From positions 1-64,000 of the forward strand of contig JABABQ010000045.1 of the NCBI GenBank assembly GCA_014238155.1: DNA of 64,000 nt. The letters are read 5' to 3'. This DNA is from Rhizobiaceae bacterium. GTDB taxonomy: Bacteria; Pseudomonadota; Alphaproteobacteria; Rhizobiales; Rhizobiaceae. A model generated the notes under the pieces. That model had not been told where the DNA came from. It ran no database searches and saw nothing but the letters and a program-made list of their open reading frames with translations. Of this stretch, positions 43,763 through 55,077 are shown piece by piece (position 1 is the stretch's first letter; every line of letters begins with the position of its first letter). The position numbers and the translations under genes are program-made.

Positions 43763-45358
43763 TTATTGCCCAATTGCCTGAGACAGAATGTCTTGGGGAC
43801 TGTTCGGTCCAACATCCCCTGTCCAGGCAATAAAATGGTCAGGCCGCACAAGAATGTAGCGTGAATTATATTCCATACGTCCCTCTTTTCGGTCGTCTTC
43901 AACCGTTGATAGCGGAATCCCAAGTTGTTCTGCTGCAGCAATAAACTGCGAGACAACTTTGGCCTCTCCATCCAGCGAGATCAGACAAAACCCATGCCCC
44001 AGTTCCTCAAACAGGTTCCGGTTGCCAGACAGGCTGATCGGCGCCAAATGATGGCCCCGACGCGCATCGATCTTATGCACACCACGGGCTCCGGGCTTTC
44101 CCTGGCTGCCCGGCACAATGGGCGAGCCTTCATAATGGGGAAGAAACTGGGTGACGTCAGCATTGCCGCCTTCTGCCCGGGACTGCCAGGCTTTTTCGAA
44201 TGCCTGTATGTCCTTTGCTGGAGAATAGGCCTCGATGAATACACGGTCGTCTTCGATCATCCGGGCGATGAAATCTTTGGATGTAGAGCCAAAAACGGGT
44301 CGGCGTTCAGCGTCATAGGAAGCCAGCAGGTGCTCACCACCCCAGCCCTGTAACATTGCGGTCAGTTTCCAACTCAGGTTACGAACATCCTCAAAACCGG
44401 TGTTAATTCCATACCCCCCATAAGGCGGGTGGGAATGGGCTGCATCTCCGGCAATGAATATCCGATCATTCTGATAGGTTTTCGCGTGCGAAATGCGCAA
44501 ATCCCAAAATCCTATATGGCGGAATTCGATCTCAAACTCCGCCCCGATTGCCCGATGCAGATAGGCGGCATAATCAAAATTATCCAACGTCGTATCGAGC
44601 GGCACCGGGGCGTGATAAAACCATGTACCTTCCAGATCAACGCGCCCCAAAAACTGCCAATACCCATCGAGATCGGGATTGAGAATGTTGTAAATGGACT
44701 TGCCGGGAAAGCGCTCCAGCAGATCATGCAATTGCTTCGAGTTAAAAACCAGCAGGGCCATCTTGCGGTGGTGAGGGTCAACATTTTGGTCAATAGCCGC
44801 CGCCTTGCGCATTGCTGAACGACTGCCATCACAGCCAACCGCATAGGGTGCAGTTAACGAGCCATCCTTCTCGTCCTCCTCATTTCTGTAGAAGATTTCT
44901 ACACCGTCGGCATGTTGCTCTGCGGCGATGGCGTTGCAGCCGTAATGCACCGTGACGCCCGGAAGCTCCGCCACGCGTTTCCGCAAAACTCTTTCCGCTT
45001 CATATTGGGGAAGCCTTTGATTGCGGGCGAAATAAAAGGCCTCCACCGCTCCGCGCTTGAACCAGTCATAGTGATAGTCGCCCAACAATGTGCCATAGGC
45101 CACCATGCCGGCATTGCCAAACTCCCTTGGGATTGGAGAGGCCGCTTCGATTTCATCCAGCACCTTCCAGTTGCGAAAATGCTCACCGCTGCGCTGGGTC
45201 AGATTTTGGCCTTTGGGAATATCATGTAGCTGCGTTGATCGCTCGATGATTTGAACCGAATTTCCGCGTTGGGCGAGATCAATTGCCAGGCCAAGTCCGA
45301 CCGGCCCGCCCCCAATCACAATCACGTCGCAATCGAAATCATATCGCTGTTCAATCAT
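43763..45358 (-). CDS. FAD-dependent aromatic monooxygenase (PheA/TfdB type)
   Basis: This 531-residue group A flavoprotein hydroxylase uses NADH/NADPH and oxygen. Its motifs are the Rossmann VIVIGGGPVGLGLAIDLAQR, the DG motif GCDGSRSAMRK, and the FAD GD motif IAGDAAHSHPPYGGYGINTG. A C-terminal thioredoxin-like domain (about 430-525) ends the protein. The substrate is probably an aromatic or polyketide-like compound. The ATG at 45358 is chosen because GGAG lies five bases upstream; a GTG two codons earlier is also in frame. It stands alone between LysR and hutF. Confidence 0.9.
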   Translation of the reverse strand: MIEQRYDFDCDVIVIGGGPVGLGLAIDLAQRGNSVQIIERSTQLHDIPKGQNLTQRSGEHFRNWKVLDEIEAASPIPREFGNAGMVAYGTLLGDYHYDWFKRGAVEAFYFARNQRLPQYEAERVLRKRVAELPGVTVHYGCNAIAAEQHADGVEIFYRNEEDEKDGSLTAPYAVGCDGSRSAMRKAAAIDQNVDPHHRKMALLVFNSKQLHDLLERFPGKSIYNILNPDLDGYWQFLGRVDLEGTWFYHAPVPLDTTLDNFDYAAYLHRAIGAEFEIEFRHIGFWDLRISHAKTYQNDRIFIAGDAAHSHPPYGGYGINTGFEDVRNLSWKLTAMLQGWGGEHLLASYDAERRPVFGSTSKDFIARMIEDDRVFIEAYSPAKDIQAFEKAWQSRAEGGNADVTQFLPHYEGSPIVPGSQGKPGARGVHKIDARRGHHLAPISLSGNRNLFEELGHGFCLISLDGEAKVVSQFIAAAEQLGIPLSTVEDDRKEGRMEYNSRYILVRPDHFIAWTGDVGPNSPQDILSQAIGQ

Positions 45359-45499
45359 CGCCACTCCGGGTTATTTCACGCTCGCAATTTTACGAATTTA
45401 AGCGCCCGCCATTTTCTGCCTAAAACCTCCACGCCAATGTCAACCAGCGGCAGGTTCAGTGCAACATCTTTCCAGACTTATCGCGGCCCATGCCACGGG

Positions 45500-46858
45500 T
45501 TAGATCGAAGCTACAAGTCCGGCCATCGCTTTGCGATAGTTTGCGACTATTTGATCGCGGGCAATGTGGCGCCCTTCTCTCACTGTATGGCGTCCTGCCG
45601 ACCATAAATCGGTGACCACATTATCTTTGGCGGCAAAAACCAGCCCGTCGAGCAGTTGATCGATGCGCAACGCACACAGGGCTGGATCATTGCTGTTGAT
45701 GGCCACAAGGTCGGCCAATTCCCCTTCGGCAATTTCTCCCGCGCCGCGCGCCAACGCCTGCGCTCCACCTTTGGCCGCGCCACGATACAGCGTTTCTCCA
45801 ACTGACCCTTCGCCAACAACCATCACATTGCGGGCGAGGTCGCGCAGGCGTTGTGAATATTCCAGCGTTCGCAATTCTTCGGTCAGGGAAATCAGAACGT
45901 TGGAATCCGAACCGACGCCAAATGCCCCCGCCGCGGCGATGAATTCAGGTCCATTAAACGGACCATCTCCCAGATTGGCCTCCGTCACCGGACACAGGCC
46001 CGCCACCGCACCGGAACTCGCCATCGCAATGGTTTCATCGCGGGTCATGTGGGTTGCATGGATCAGACACCAACGCGACGTGACGTCGACATTATCAAGC
46101 AGCCATTCTACCGGACGAGCCCCCAGCCAGGCCTTGATATCTTCAACTTCCCTGGGTTGTTCGGCGATATGAATATGGATGGGACCCTGGTTGCGGATCG
46201 CCAGCGCTGAATTCAAATCATCAGGAGAAGTTGCCCGCAAGGAATGCGGGGCAATGCCAACCAGACAATCATCGGGAAGGTTGCCCACTCCCTGCTCTGC
46301 CCGCTCTACCAGTTGGAAAAATCGATCTACATCATTTCCGAATCTCGACTGACCAGACTGCAACCCAACCTGCCCCGCTCCGCCATAGGTATAAAGAACG
46401 GGCAGATGAGTAAGCCCAATTCCGGTGGTTGCCGCAGCAGCACAGATACGGTGGGACAATTCACCAATATCCCCATATGGCTTTCCGTCCGGTTGGTGAT
46501 GGATGTAATGAAATTCACCGACAGCGGCGTATCCGGCTTCCTGCATTTCCAAAAACACCAGCGCTGCAATGGCTTCGATTTGTTCAGGGGTCAGGCTCTG
46601 CGTGAAGCGGTACATCAGATCACGCCAGGTCCAAAAACTGTCTTTCCCAGCAGCGCGATACTCGGTCATGCCCGCCATCGCCCGTTGAAACGTGTGACTG
46701 TGCAGGTTCGCCAGAGCAGGCAGTATCGTATCAACACTAATGTCGTCTGTATGGGGTTTATCGGACGTAATCACCCGGCTGATCCGGCCATCAGTTATTT
46801 CCAGACGTACATTTTCCGCCCAGCCCGTCGACAGGAGCGCCCGTTTAGCAAATATCAC
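45500..46858 (-). CDS. hutF: Formimidoylglutamate deiminase
   Basis: This 452-residue amidohydrolase converts N-formimidoyl-glutamate to N-formyl-glutamate and ammonia, in the five-step histidine pathway. The zinc ligands appear in [12 protein letters not shown] (about residues 52-63) and HIHIAEQ (about 228-234), with [16 protein letters not shown] in the later barrel. The family hallmark is HSHTFQR. It is divergent from hutI with an 87-base gap that holds a palindrome matching a HutC operator. It works with hutG encoded downstream of hutI. Confidence 0.95.
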   Translation of the reverse strand: MIFAKRALLSTGWAENVRLEITDGRISRVITSDKPHTDDISVDTILPALANLHSHTFQRAMAGMTEYRAAGKDSFWTWRDLMYRFTQSLTPEQIEAIAALVFLEMQEAGYAAVGEFHYIHHQPDGKPYGDIGELSHRICAAAATTGIGLTHLPVLYTYGGAGQVGLQSGQSRFGNDVDRFFQLVERAEQGVGNLPDDCLVGIAPHSLRATSPDDLNSALAIRNQGPIHIHIAEQPREVEDIKAWLGARPVEWLLDNVDVTSRWCLIHATHMTRDETIAMASSGAVAGLCPVTEANLGDGPFNGPEFIAAAGAFGVGSDSNVLISLTEELRTLEYSQRLRDLARNVMVVGEGSVGETLYRGAAKGGAQALARGAGEIAEGELADLVAINSNDPALCALRIDQLLDGLVFAAKDNVVTDLWSAGRHTVREGRHIARDQIVANYRKAMAGLVASI

Positions 46859-46878
46859 AACTTCACCTCATTAGATTT

Positions 46879-46892
46879 TATGTATAGACATA
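46879..46892. promoter_or_regulatory. Candidate HutC operator in the hut promoter
   Basis: TATGT-ATAG-ACATA is an inverted repeat in the centre of the hutF-hutI divergent region. The GntR-type repressor HutC binds sites of this TGTATA..ACA kind in related genomes. hutC itself is not in the window. Confidence 0.55.
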
Positions 46893-46945
46893 TAGGCTAT
46901 TTATTTGTACCAGAAAAGCCTAATTTGACTCCAATTGAGGCTTCA

Positions 46946-48157
46946 ATGTCGACGAATAATCAAGTCCTGTGCGACGTCAAAATCGCGTCAATGACCCAAA
47001 ACGGCAATCCTTACGGGATGTTGGACGATGCAGCGATTGCGATTGTTGACGGCAGCATTGCCTGGCTCGGCAAGCAAAGCGATTTGCCCGACAGTTACAA
47101 AGAAATTGATAAAAATCAGCTGGCGGGCCGCCTGGTGACGCCCGGGCTGATCGACTGCCACACCCATATCGTTCACGGCGGCAATCGGGCGGTGGAGTTT
47201 GAAATGCGTCTCAACGGCGCCAGTTATGAAGAAGTGGCGCGCGCTGGCGGTGGCATTGTGTCTACAGTCACTGCCACCAGAGTGGCCAGCGAAGCCGAGC
47301 TGATCGAAAGCGCTCTGCCCCGCATCGACGCATTGCTGGCGGAAGGTACAACATTGTTGGAGATCAAATCCGGCTATGGTCTGCATGTCGATACCGAACT
47401 ACGCATGTTGAGGGCGGCGCGGGCGCTGCCGAACCATCGCGCGGTACGGGTGGTCACCAGTTTTCTCGGTGCTCATGCGGTTCCTGCCGAATACAAGGGG
47501 CGCGACGACGCCTATATTGATGAAGTCTGTATTCCTGCTCTGCGACAGGCCCATCAAGAGGGTCTCGTGGATGCAGTGGACGGTTTTTGCGAGGGCATAG
47601 CCTTTAATCCGGTCCAGATCGCGCGGGTATTCGATGAAGCCAGGCAACTCGGCATCCCGGTCAAATTGCATGCTGAGCAGCTATCCAATCTTGGCGGTGC
47701 CAAAATGGCCGCGAGCTATGGGGCGATGTCGGCTGATCATATTGAACATCTTGATGAAGACGGCGTCGCTGCCATGGCGGCGGCAGGAACTGTAGCGGTC
47801 GTATTGCCCGGCGCATTTTACACGCTTCGCGAAACCCAGCAGCCACCGATTGAGGCCCTGCGCCATCACAATGTGCCAATTGCTCTGGCCAGCGACTGCA
47901 ATCCCGGCTCTTCACCAATGACGTCGCTGTTGCTGACGCTCAACATGGCCTGCACGCTGTTTCGCCTGACACCACAGGAAGCATTGGCTGGTGTGACAGT
48001 GAACGCGGCCCAGGCACTGGGACTGAAAGATTGCGGAACAATTGCACCCGGTCAGCGCGCCGATCTGGCGGTCTGGAATGTAGACCACCCGGCTGAACTT
48101 TCTTATCGCATCGGGTTCAATCCGCTACATGCACGAATATTTGGAGGCGTTTCGTGA
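46946..48157 (+). CDS. hutI: Imidazolonepropionase
   Basis: This 403-residue zinc/iron amidohydrolase opens 4-imidazolone-5-propanoate to N-formimidoyl-glutamate. Metal ligands are in [14 protein letters not shown] (about residues 70-83), KLHAEQ and [10 protein letters not shown]. The ATG at 46946 ([10 protein letters not shown]) is chosen: GAGG lies five bases upstream and the length matches the family. The frame runs open another 234 codons upstream across the hutF gene and cannot be coding. It overlaps hutH by four bases. Confidence 0.95.
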   Translation: MSTNNQVLCDVKIASMTQNGNPYGMLDDAAIAIVDGSIAWLGKQSDLPDSYKEIDKNQLAGRLVTPGLIDCHTHIVHGGNRAVEFEMRLNGASYEEVARAGGGIVSTVTATRVASEAELIESALPRIDALLAEGTTLLEIKSGYGLHVDTELRMLRAARALPNHRAVRVVTSFLGAHAVPAEYKGRDDAYIDEVCIPALRQAHQEGLVDAVDGFCEGIAFNPVQIARVFDEARQLGIPVKLHAEQLSNLGGAKMAASYGAMSADHIEHLDEDGVAAMAAAGTVAVVLPGAFYTLRETQQPPIEALRHHNVPIALASDCNPGSSPMTSLLLTLNMACTLFRLTPQEALAGVTVNAAQALGLKDCGTIAPGQRADLAVWNVDHPAELSYRIGFNPLHARIFGGVS

Positions 48158-49692
48158 CAACTCTCACGCTGACACCGGGTTCGGTTAAACTATCTGATCT
48201 GGCGCGAATTTTTTGGGACGAAGCGACGGTTCGCCTCGATCCATCCTGCCGCCCGGCGATTGAGCGGGCGCACCAGCGCATCGAAGTCGCCGTTGCCGGC
48301 AGCGATGCGGTCTATGGTGTCAATACGGGTTTCGGCAAACTCGCCAGCGTCAAGATAGCGGCGAAAGATACTGCCACACTGCAACGCAATCTGATCCTTT
48401 CCCATTGCTGTGGCGTGGGTCCGGCAATCTCTACGCGCCATGCCCGGTTGATGATGGCGCTCAAATTGCTCAGCCTGGGACGTGGCGCCTCCGGCGTGCG
48501 GCTGGAGTTGATTGACCTGCTGGAAGCAATGCTGGCTAAAGGCGTCACGCCAGTAATTCCAGCACAAGGGTCGGTTGGCGCTTCCGGCGACCTGGCCCCG
48601 CTGGCGCATATGGCAGCGGTGATGATGGGCGCGGGTGAGGCCAACTATAATGGTGAAACCTTGCCGGGCGACAAGGCACTTGCGGCAGCTGGATTGTCGC
48701 CCGTGGAACTGGGACCCAAAGAAGGTCTGGCGCTGATCAACGGCACGCAGTTTTCCACTGCGTTTGCGCTTTCCGGCCTGTTTCGCGCATGGCAGGCAGC
48801 GCAGTCGGCACTTGTCACATCAGCTCTTTCTACCGACGCAATCATGGGCTCAACAGCCCCTTTGCAACCAGAAATACATGAATTGCGCGGCCACAAGGGT
48901 CAGATTGAAGCAGCTGCCGCGATGCGCGTTCTGCTCGCCGGTTCGGTCATCCGCGAAAGCCACCGTGAAGATGATACGAGGGTTCAGGATCCCTATTGCA
49001 TTCGCTGTCAACCGCAGGTCATAGGTGCCGCGATAGACGTGATGCGCATGGCGGCAAATACCCTAGAAATTGAAGCCAATGCGGCAACCGACAATCCGCT
49101 TGTGCTGACGGGTGCTGATCTGATCGTATCGGGCGGGAATTTCCATGCCGAGCCCGTCGGCTTTGCAGCTGATATGATCGCACTGGCCATTGCTGAAATT
49201 GGTGCCATCGCTCAACGGCGTATCGCGCTGATCGTTGATCCGGTTCTCAGCCATGACCTGCCGCCATTTCTGACACCTGATCCGGGGCTCAACAGCGGCT
49301 ATATGATTGCTGAGGTTACGACGGCTGCGCTGATGAGCGAGAACAAGCATCTCGCCAATCCCTGCGTCACAGATTCCACCCCGACCAGTGCCAACCAGGA
49401 GGATCACGTCAGCATGGCCGCCCACGGCGCCCGCCGGCTTGGTCAGATGGTTGATAATCTGGAGCGCATTTTGGGGGTCGAATTACTCTGCGCCTCGCAA
49501 GGGGTTGAATTCAGAGCCCCATTGGTCACCAGCAACGCCCTCGCCCGTGTGGTGAAGAGACTTCGCAAAGACGTGGAAACATTGAAAGAAGATCGCTACC
49601 TCGCACCCGATCTTGAAAAGGCAGCCTTGCTGATAGCCAGCGGTGACGTCGCCCGGACTAGCCAGGTCATCATGCCGGATGTCGCCTCATGA
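48154..49692 (+). CDS. hutH: Histidine ammonia-lyase
   Basis: This 512-residue enzyme removes ammonia from histidine to form urocanate, the entry step of the pathway. The MIO prosthetic group forms from the Ala-Ser-Gly of [20 protein letters not shown] (about residues 137-156). Other family blocks are [12 protein letters not shown] and [15 protein letters not shown]. The start is GTG at 48154, overlapping the hutI stop; its stop overlaps the hutG start. Confidence 0.97.
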   Translation: MTTLTLTPGSVKLSDLARIFWDEATVRLDPSCRPAIERAHQRIEVAVAGSDAVYGVNTGFGKLASVKIAAKDTATLQRNLILSHCCGVGPAISTRHARLMMALKLLSLGRGASGVRLELIDLLEAMLAKGVTPVIPAQGSVGASGDLAPLAHMAAVMMGAGEANYNGETLPGDKALAAAGLSPVELGPKEGLALINGTQFSTAFALSGLFRAWQAAQSALVTSALSTDAIMGSTAPLQPEIHELRGHKGQIEAAAAMRVLLAGSVIRESHREDDTRVQDPYCIRCQPQVIGAAIDVMRMAANTLEIEANAATDNPLVLTGADLIVSGGNFHAEPVGFAADMIALAIAEIGAIAQRRIALIVDPVLSHDLPPFLTPDPGLNSGYMIAEVTTAALMSENKHLANPCVTDSTPTSANQEDHVSMAAHGARRLGQMVDNLERILGVELLCASQGVEFRAPLVTSNALARVVKRLRKDVETLKEDRYLAPDLEKAALLIASGDVARTSQVIMPDVAS

Positions 49693-50489
49693 ACGCGGTA
49701 GAGATCCATCGTGGCGACAGCCCAATTGTTCTTGGTTTGCCGCATACCGGCACCCATGTACCAGCCGACATTTTTCAACGGCTAAACCAGCGCGGACAGG
49801 GGCTGGACGACACCGACTGGCACATCCACACATTATATGACGGTCTTCTCAATGGTGCCACAACCGTCCGTGCGACCTTCCACCGATATGTGATCGATGC
49901 AAATCGCGATCCCTCAGGTGCATCGCTTTATCCGGGACAGAATACGACAGGGCTTGTTCCGCTGACCGACTTCGATGGCAATGATATATGGACCAGTCCG
50001 CCAGATTCTGAAGAGATCGAACAACGCCGCCAGCAATTCCACACTCCCTATCACACAGCGCTGCAAGCCGAGCTGGAACGGATTCACATGCTCCACGGTG
50101 TGGCCATTCTTTACGACTGTCATTCAATTCGCTCCGACATTCCATTTTTATTTGAGGGTATTTTACCGGATTTCAATATCGGCACGAATTCGGGTATTAC
50201 CTGCGCTTCAGACATTGAATCAACGACGGTTGATATCTGCACCCAAGCAACGGCTTACCGGTCTATCCTAAATGGTAGATTCAAGGGCGGGTGGACAACC
50301 CGTCACTATGGTCAGCCGGCCAACAACATCCACGCCATCCAGATGGAACTGGCGCAATCAACCTATCTGAAAAGCCAGACAGCACCGTGGGAGTACGATG
50401 AAAATCGTGCCCAACAATTGCGGCCTCATCTGGCAAAAATTCTCACCGAGTTGGCCAGTCTGGCCCCGAAATTAGGAGCATCCCGATGA
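49689..50489 (+). CDS. hutG: N-formylglutamate deformylase
   Basis: This 266-residue amidohydrolase (FGase family) releases formate and glutamate from N-formyl-glutamate, completing the HutF branch. Characteristic segments are [38 protein letters not shown] and [22 protein letters not shown] overlaps join it to hutH upstream and to hutU downstream. Its presence with hutF confirms the deiminase/deformylase route rather than formiminoglutamase. Confidence 0.94.
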   Translation: MNAVEIHRGDSPIVLGLPHTGTHVPADIFQRLNQRGQGLDDTDWHIHTLYDGLLNGATTVRATFHRYVIDANRDPSGASLYPGQNTTGLVPLTDFDGNDIWTSPPDSEEIEQRRQQFHTPYHTALQAELERIHMLHGVAILYDCHSIRSDIPFLFEGILPDFNIGTNSGITCASDIESTTVDICTQATAYRSILNGRFKGGWTTRHYGQPANNIHAIQMELAQSTYLKSQTAPWEYDENRAQQLRPHLAKILTELASLAPKLGASR

Positions 50490-52162
50490 GCGATCCCCGC
50501 AAGAACACCCGTGACGTCTATCCGCCAACGGGAAATGAAATAACGGCCAAAAGCTGGCTGACCGAAGCTCCCATGCGCATGCTGATGAACAATCTGCACC
50601 CTGAGGTCGCCGAAAACCCACACGAACTGGTGGTCTATGGCGGCATAGGACGGGCGGCGAGAACCTGGAACGACTTCGACCAGATTGTTGCGACGTTGAA
50701 AACTCTGGAGGAAGACCAGACTTTGCTTGTGCAATCCGGCAAACCGGTGGGCGTTTTCCAGACCCATAAGGACGCGCCACGGGTGCTGATTGCAAACTCA
50801 AACCTGGTACCCCATTGGGCCAATTGGGATCATTTCAACGAGCTCGATAAAAAGGGCCTCGCCATGTATGGCCAGATGACTGCAGGATCCTGGATCTACA
50901 TTGGCAGTCAGGGCATTGTTCAGGGAACTTATGAAACATTTGTCGAAGCTGGCCGCCAGCACTACGGTGGTGACCTGACAGGTAAATGGATTCTCACCGG
51001 CGGCCTTGGCGGCATGGGCGGTGCGCAACCGTTGGCTGCCGTAATGGCTGGCGCCTGTTGCCTGGCGGTTGAGTGCAACCCCGAAAGCATCGATTTCCGC
51101 CTGCGCACCCGCTATGTCGATGAACGCGCCGACACGCTGGACGAAGCGCTGGCAATGATCGACGCCTGGACCAACGCTGGTGAAGCCAAGTCGGTCGGCC
51201 TGCTGGGCAATGCTGCCGATATTTTTGCCGAAATGGTCAAACGCGGCGTTCGACCTGACATTGTCACCGATCAGACCAGTGCCCACGATCCGATCAATGG
51301 CTACCTGCCGCAAAACTGGACCATGGCCCAATGGCGTGAGAAGCGTGAAAGCGATCCAAAAGCTGTTGAAAAAGCTGCCCGTGCGAGCATGAAGGTGCAT
51401 GTGGCTGCAATGGTTGATTTCTGGAATGCCGGAGTTCCCACGCTCGACTATGGCAACAATATTCGTCAGGTCGCGCTGGAAGAAGGACTGGAAAATGCCT
51501 TTGCTTTCCCGGGTTTTGTTCCCGCCTATATCCGCCCCCTGTTCTGCCGAGGCATCGGGCCGTTTCGCTGGGCCGCCCTGTCGGGTGATCCAGAAGACAT
51601 CTACAAGACCGACCTGAAAGTAAAAGAGCTGCTGCCGGACGATTCCCACCTGCATAACTGGCTCGACATGGCCCGTGACCGCATTGCTTTTCAGGGATTG
51701 CCGGCCAGAATCTGTTGGGTTGGGCTTGGGGTCCGCCACAAATTGGGACTGGCGTTTAATGAAATGGTTCGCAGTGGTGAATTGTCTGCGCCGATTGTCA
51801 TTGGACGCGATCACCTGGATTCCGGATCCGTCGCATCCCCCAACCGTGAAACAGAAGCCATGAAAGATGGCTCGGATGCGGTATCTGACTGGCCGTTGCT
51901 CAACGCATTGCTGAATACCGCGTCGGGCGCCACCTGGGTGTCGCTGCATCATGGTGGTGGTGTTGGCATGGGGTTTAGCCAGCATTCCGGTATGGTCATC
52001 TGCTGCGACGGCACAGAAGACGCGGACCGGCGCATCGCCCGCGTGCTGTGGAATGATCCCGCCACCGGAGTGATGCGTCATGCGGATGCCGGTTATGATG
52101 AGGCTCAACAATGCGCCGTTGAAAACGGCTTGAACCTGCCCGGCATTTTGGGGGCACGGTAG
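50486..52162 (+). CDS. hutU: Urocanate hydratase
   Basis: This 558-residue enzyme uses tightly bound NAD as an electrophile to convert urocanate to imidazolonepropionate. Recognised by [20 protein letters not shown] (NAD-binding, about residues 166-185), QTSAHDP and RCIGPFRWA-like [18 protein letters not shown]. It is the last gene of hutIHGU, coupled to hutG by a four-base overlap. No terminator with a T-run is visible in the following 200 bases. Confidence 0.97.
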   Translation: MSDPRKNTRDVYPPTGNEITAKSWLTEAPMRMLMNNLHPEVAENPHELVVYGGIGRAARTWNDFDQIVATLKTLEEDQTLLVQSGKPVGVFQTHKDAPRVLIANSNLVPHWANWDHFNELDKKGLAMYGQMTAGSWIYIGSQGIVQGTYETFVEAGRQHYGGDLTGKWILTGGLGGMGGAQPLAAVMAGACCLAVECNPESIDFRLRTRYVDERADTLDEALAMIDAWTNAGEAKSVGLLGNAADIFAEMVKRGVRPDIVTDQTSAHDPINGYLPQNWTMAQWREKRESDPKAVEKAARASMKVHVAAMVDFWNAGVPTLDYGNNIRQVALEEGLENAFAFPGFVPAYIRPLFCRGIGPFRWAALSGDPEDIYKTDLKVKELLPDDSHLHNWLDMARDRIAFQGLPARICWVGLGVRHKLGLAFNEMVRSGELSAPIVIGRDHLDSGSVASPNRETEAMKDGSDAVSDWPLLNALLNTASGATWVSLHHGGGVGMGFSQHSGMVICCDGTEDADRRIARVLWNDPATGVMRHADAGYDEAQQCAVENGLNLPGILGAR

Positions 52163-52379
52163 TTCAGAAGGTCAGGCCGATAAACGCGAATTTAACACTA
52201 TCGCGATAGGCTGACAGCCACGCATCCCGAGAGTTCAATACCAGGATGCAGGGCGCAGAACGGGAAGCGGATAAGAATCGATGGCAACGATCTATCAATT
52301 TGTTTTTATTGACTTTTACCGGCGGGCTACCCCACCGGCATTGATGCGTCATGTTCAATCTTAGTGTGAGGACCGTCAA

Positions 52380-52616
52380 ATGTTGAAATATCTGGCAATC
52401 ATCGCAAATGTCTCCGTTTTAGCGCTTATCACTGGAATTGTTGTGAATACCGGCATCCCTGGTGACGAACAATTAAGACTGTTTGCAACAATTGGCGCCG
52501 CCACTTTGTTGAGCCTCATCGTACTGTTTCGATACAAGGGACCGGATGCCCAGTATCAAAAATGGCTGGATGATGAGTCTGAAAGATTGCGCCGCGAATT
52601 GTCGACCGGCGAGTAG
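52380..52616 (+). CDS. Small two-helix membrane protein
   Basis: This 78-residue protein has two hydrophobic helices (about 3-24, KYLAIIANVSVLALITGIVV, and 35-52, LFATIGAATLLSLIVLF) and a charged cytoplasmic tail (YQKWLDDESERLRRELSTGE). I recognise no family. GAGG lies eight bases before the ATG, and a GC-rich stem-loop at 52318-52339 sits upstream. It is likely a genuine short gene. Confidence 0.65.
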   Translation: MLKYLAIIANVSVLALITGIVVNTGIPGDEQLRLFATIGAATLLSLIVLFRYKGPDAQYQKWLDDESERLRRELSTGE

Positions 52617-52653
52617 GTACGAGGGCACATTTTTGAGTGGCTGGCACTGCCGG

Positions 52654-53748
52654 TTATTTAGGATCGTTTTCAGCTTCCAGTTTGCCCCAGTTGAATGTTA
52701 CGCCGGTCCCTGGCACGTCAGGCGCCACGGCCATTGCGTTTTCAACCACCAACGGGCGCTGCGTATAGTGTTCAATCGGGAATGAATGGACTTCCAGCCA
52801 CCCGGCATTGGTCTGCGCCGACAATAGGCTGACATGCAATTCCTGCATTCCGTGACTGCATACCGGGATGTTGTATTTGCGGGAAAGTTCCGCCACCTGC
52901 AAAAATCCCGTAATGCCCCCGCAATTGGATGCATCGGGTTGAATGAAACTCAACTTTGCCTGTTCAAAGGCATATTCGAATTCATGTATCGTGTGCAGGT
53001 TTTCGCCCATTGCAAGCGGCATACCCGTCGCGTCAGCAATTTCAGCAAATCCGACATAATCATCAGGGATGGTAGGCTCTTCAAACCACGCCAGATCGAA
53101 TTCTTTAAACGCGTTGGCAGCTTCGATTGCCTGCGCTACCGACATCGAAAAATTGGCATCGACCATAAACATCACATCCGGCCCGACGAGTTTCCGCACA
53201 GCCGCAATGCGTTCGATGTCATCTTTCAGATCAACCTGTCCGATCTTGATTTTGACACCGTTGAATCCGCGCTCCAGATAAGACCGCACACTGTCGAGAA
53301 GTTTTTCCAGCGGAAAATTGAGATCTATGCCGCCGCAGTAGGCCCGGCACGTCTGGCCCGCCCCACCGGCCATTTTCCACAGCGCCTGACCGGTGCGTTT
53401 GCCGCGCAAATCCCATAGCGCAATATCGATTGCCGATATGGCAAACGAGGCAATGCCACCCCGCGCGACATAGTGCACATGCCATTGCATGGCTTCATAA
53501 AGCTGCTCGACATGGTGACCGTCCTGACCAATCAAAAAGGGGGTCAGGTCATTTTCGATCATCGCCACAATGGCCCGTCCGCCAACACCGCCTGTATAGC
53601 TATAGCCGGTCCCTTGGGAGCCGTCTTTCAACCGCACTGTCGCGGTGATCAATTCAAAATGGGTATGACTGCCATGTTTGGCATCGACCAACACCTCGGC
53701 CAGCGGGATCCTGAACAATTGGGTTTTGATAGAGTCAATTTTGGACAT
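52654..53748 (-). CDS. Mandelate racemase/muconate lactonizing family enzyme
   Basis: This 364-residue enolase-superfamily enzyme abstracts a proton alpha to a carboxylate. It has the MR-subgroup set: KIK in GVKIKIG, metal ligands in MVDANFS, WFEEP and MGEN, and the Asp-His dyad QPDASNCGG and CSHGMQEL. It probably dehydrates or racemises a sugar acid, but the substrate cannot be read off. The start is ATG 53748; an ATG at 53772 would add eight residues. It is divergent from the amine/amino-sugar operon, which begins about 310 bases away. Confidence 0.9.
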   Translation of the reverse strand: MSKIDSIKTQLFRIPLAEVLVDAKHGSHTHFELITATVRLKDGSQGTGYSYTGGVGGRAIVAMIENDLTPFLIGQDGHHVEQLYEAMQWHVHYVARGGIASFAISAIDIALWDLRGKRTGQALWKMAGGAGQTCRAYCGGIDLNFPLEKLLDSVRSYLERGFNGVKIKIGQVDLKDDIERIAAVRKLVGPDVMFMVDANFSMSVAQAIEAANAFKEFDLAWFEEPTIPDDYVGFAEIADATGMPLAMGENLHTIHEFEYAFEQAKLSFIQPDASNCGGITGFLQVAELSRKYNIPVCSHGMQELHVSLLSAQTNAGWLEVHSFPIEHYTQRPLVVENAMAVAPDVPGTGVTFNWGKLEAENDPK

Positions 53749-54063
53749 CACTTGCGCCTGTCGCACCTTCATTCATTGCAGTGTCTGAAACAGTCGAATT
53801 GGCCGATAGACTTAACCAATGTCAAGTCGAGCGCCATTCCGAAATTTTGGTGATCGGGCCATACCGTCCAGAACTGAGTGGCCGGAAGGGTCAATGTTCG
53901 CTGGTGGTTTGTCCGATCACAATCATGTGCGGAGCATTACGACAAGGCGCCTGTGATTCCTGTGCCACCTCGACATTAAGCCTGTTGGATCGATTACTTA
54001 TTGGCTAATCTTCGATAGATCCGCATCAACAGTTTATCGCCATCGGCGAGTTAGGTTACATCC

Positions 54064-55077
54064 ATGAGCCCCAATATCAGCAATCGATTGAGCGCCAAAC
54101 TGGCCCATATCAGGGAGGGCAATTACAAGCCGCGCGACTTCATCATTGCTGATGCGAAGGATGCAGATATGGGCGGTGGTATAAATGGCGTCGGCTTTAA
54201 CGAAGACGGCGGCGGCGGCGGCGCCCCCAAGGCCAAAACTGCCGCCGATTACCTGTCGTCCATGCAACAGATGATTGCGTCGGGGCTTCCCGACATCATG
54301 CTCACGTCAATGGCGTCGGCTGAACACCTGATTTCCGGGAACGCTTTTGAAGGCACCGATATCTGCCCGGCAATCCGTCTCAATGACACGACCGACATCT
54401 GGGGATTTCGAGGTGCTGTCTATCGCGACACGCCCGCACTGCCATTTCGTACCGCGCGGCTGAAGCAGGCCAGAAGACTTTGCGCATTGGGCCTCTATGC
54501 CGTCACTTTTTACAATGACCGGGACCAGGACGTAGCAACATTAAATGCCTATCGGGATTTCCGCGAACAGGCCGATGAAGTTGGCATGTCGCATTTTCTG
54601 GAAGTCTTCAACCCGGCATTCGACATCAATACGCCGGACGCCGATCTGGGAAGTTTTATCAACGACGCGATCGTTCGCTGTCTTGCGGGCGTTGCCGCAT
54701 CCGAGTGCCCGCTTTTTCTCAAAATGCAATATAACGGCGCCCGCGCGATGGCAGAACTGGCATCATTTGACCCTGGCAAACTGATTGTCGGTGTCCTCGG
54801 GGGCATGGCCGGCACCACCCGTGATACGTTTGAACTGATCTCCCAAACTGAACGGTTCGGTGGCAGGGTGGCGCTGTTTGGCCGCAAGATTTATTGCGCT
54901 GAAGATTCAGTTGAGCTTGTCAGATTGATGCGTGCCGTCATTGAAGATGACCTCGCAACAACAGAGGCAGTTGATGTGTACCATGATAGTCTGGTCAAGA
55001 AGGGACTTGCCCCGTTGCGCCCTCTCAAAGAGGACCGTCAGGTGACGGACCCTGTATTGAAGCCTGAGGCAACATGA
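54064..55077 (+). CDS. TIM-barrel aldolase-like protein
   Basis: This 337-residue protein appears to be a class I aldolase-type barrel. The barrel-like strands include MLTSMASAEHLISG, LGLYAVTFYNDRD, HFLEVFNPAFDIN, LFLKMQYNGARAMAEL (a candidate Schiff-base lysine) and LIVGVLGGMAGTTRDTFEL. I do not recognise a named family, so the reaction is an inference. Five glycines (residues 49-53) are encoded by GGC triplets. It heads an eight-gene unit and overlaps the PfkB gene by four bases. The neighbouring kinase suggests that the barrel cleaves or isomerises a phosphorylated sugar. Confidence 0.6.
   Translation: MSPNISNRLSAKLAHIREGNYKPRDFIIADAKDADMGGGINGVGFNEDGGGGGAPKAKTAADYLSSMQQMIASGLPDIMLTSMASAEHLISGNAFEGTDICPAIRLNDTTDIWGFRGAVYRDTPALPFRTARLKQARRLCALGLYAVTFYNDRDQDVATLNAYRDFREQADEVGMSHFLEVFNPAFDINTPDADLGSFINDAIVRCLAGVAASECPLFLKMQYNGARAMAELASFDPGKLIVGVLGGMAGTTRDTFELISQTERFGGRVALFGRKIYCAEDSVELVRLMRAVIEDDLATTEAVDVYHDSLVKKGLAPLRPLKEDRQVTDPVLKPEAT

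Noticed and set aside
46244-46945. Extra 234-codon extension upstream of hutI
   Set aside because: It lies antisense across hutF, has no homology to the family and ignores the good ribosome-binding site before ATG 46946.
50798-52111. 437-codon minus-strand open frame opposite hutU
   Set aside because: It is a shadow of a strongly conserved gene; its translation has no domain pattern, and GC-rich codon bias creates such frames.
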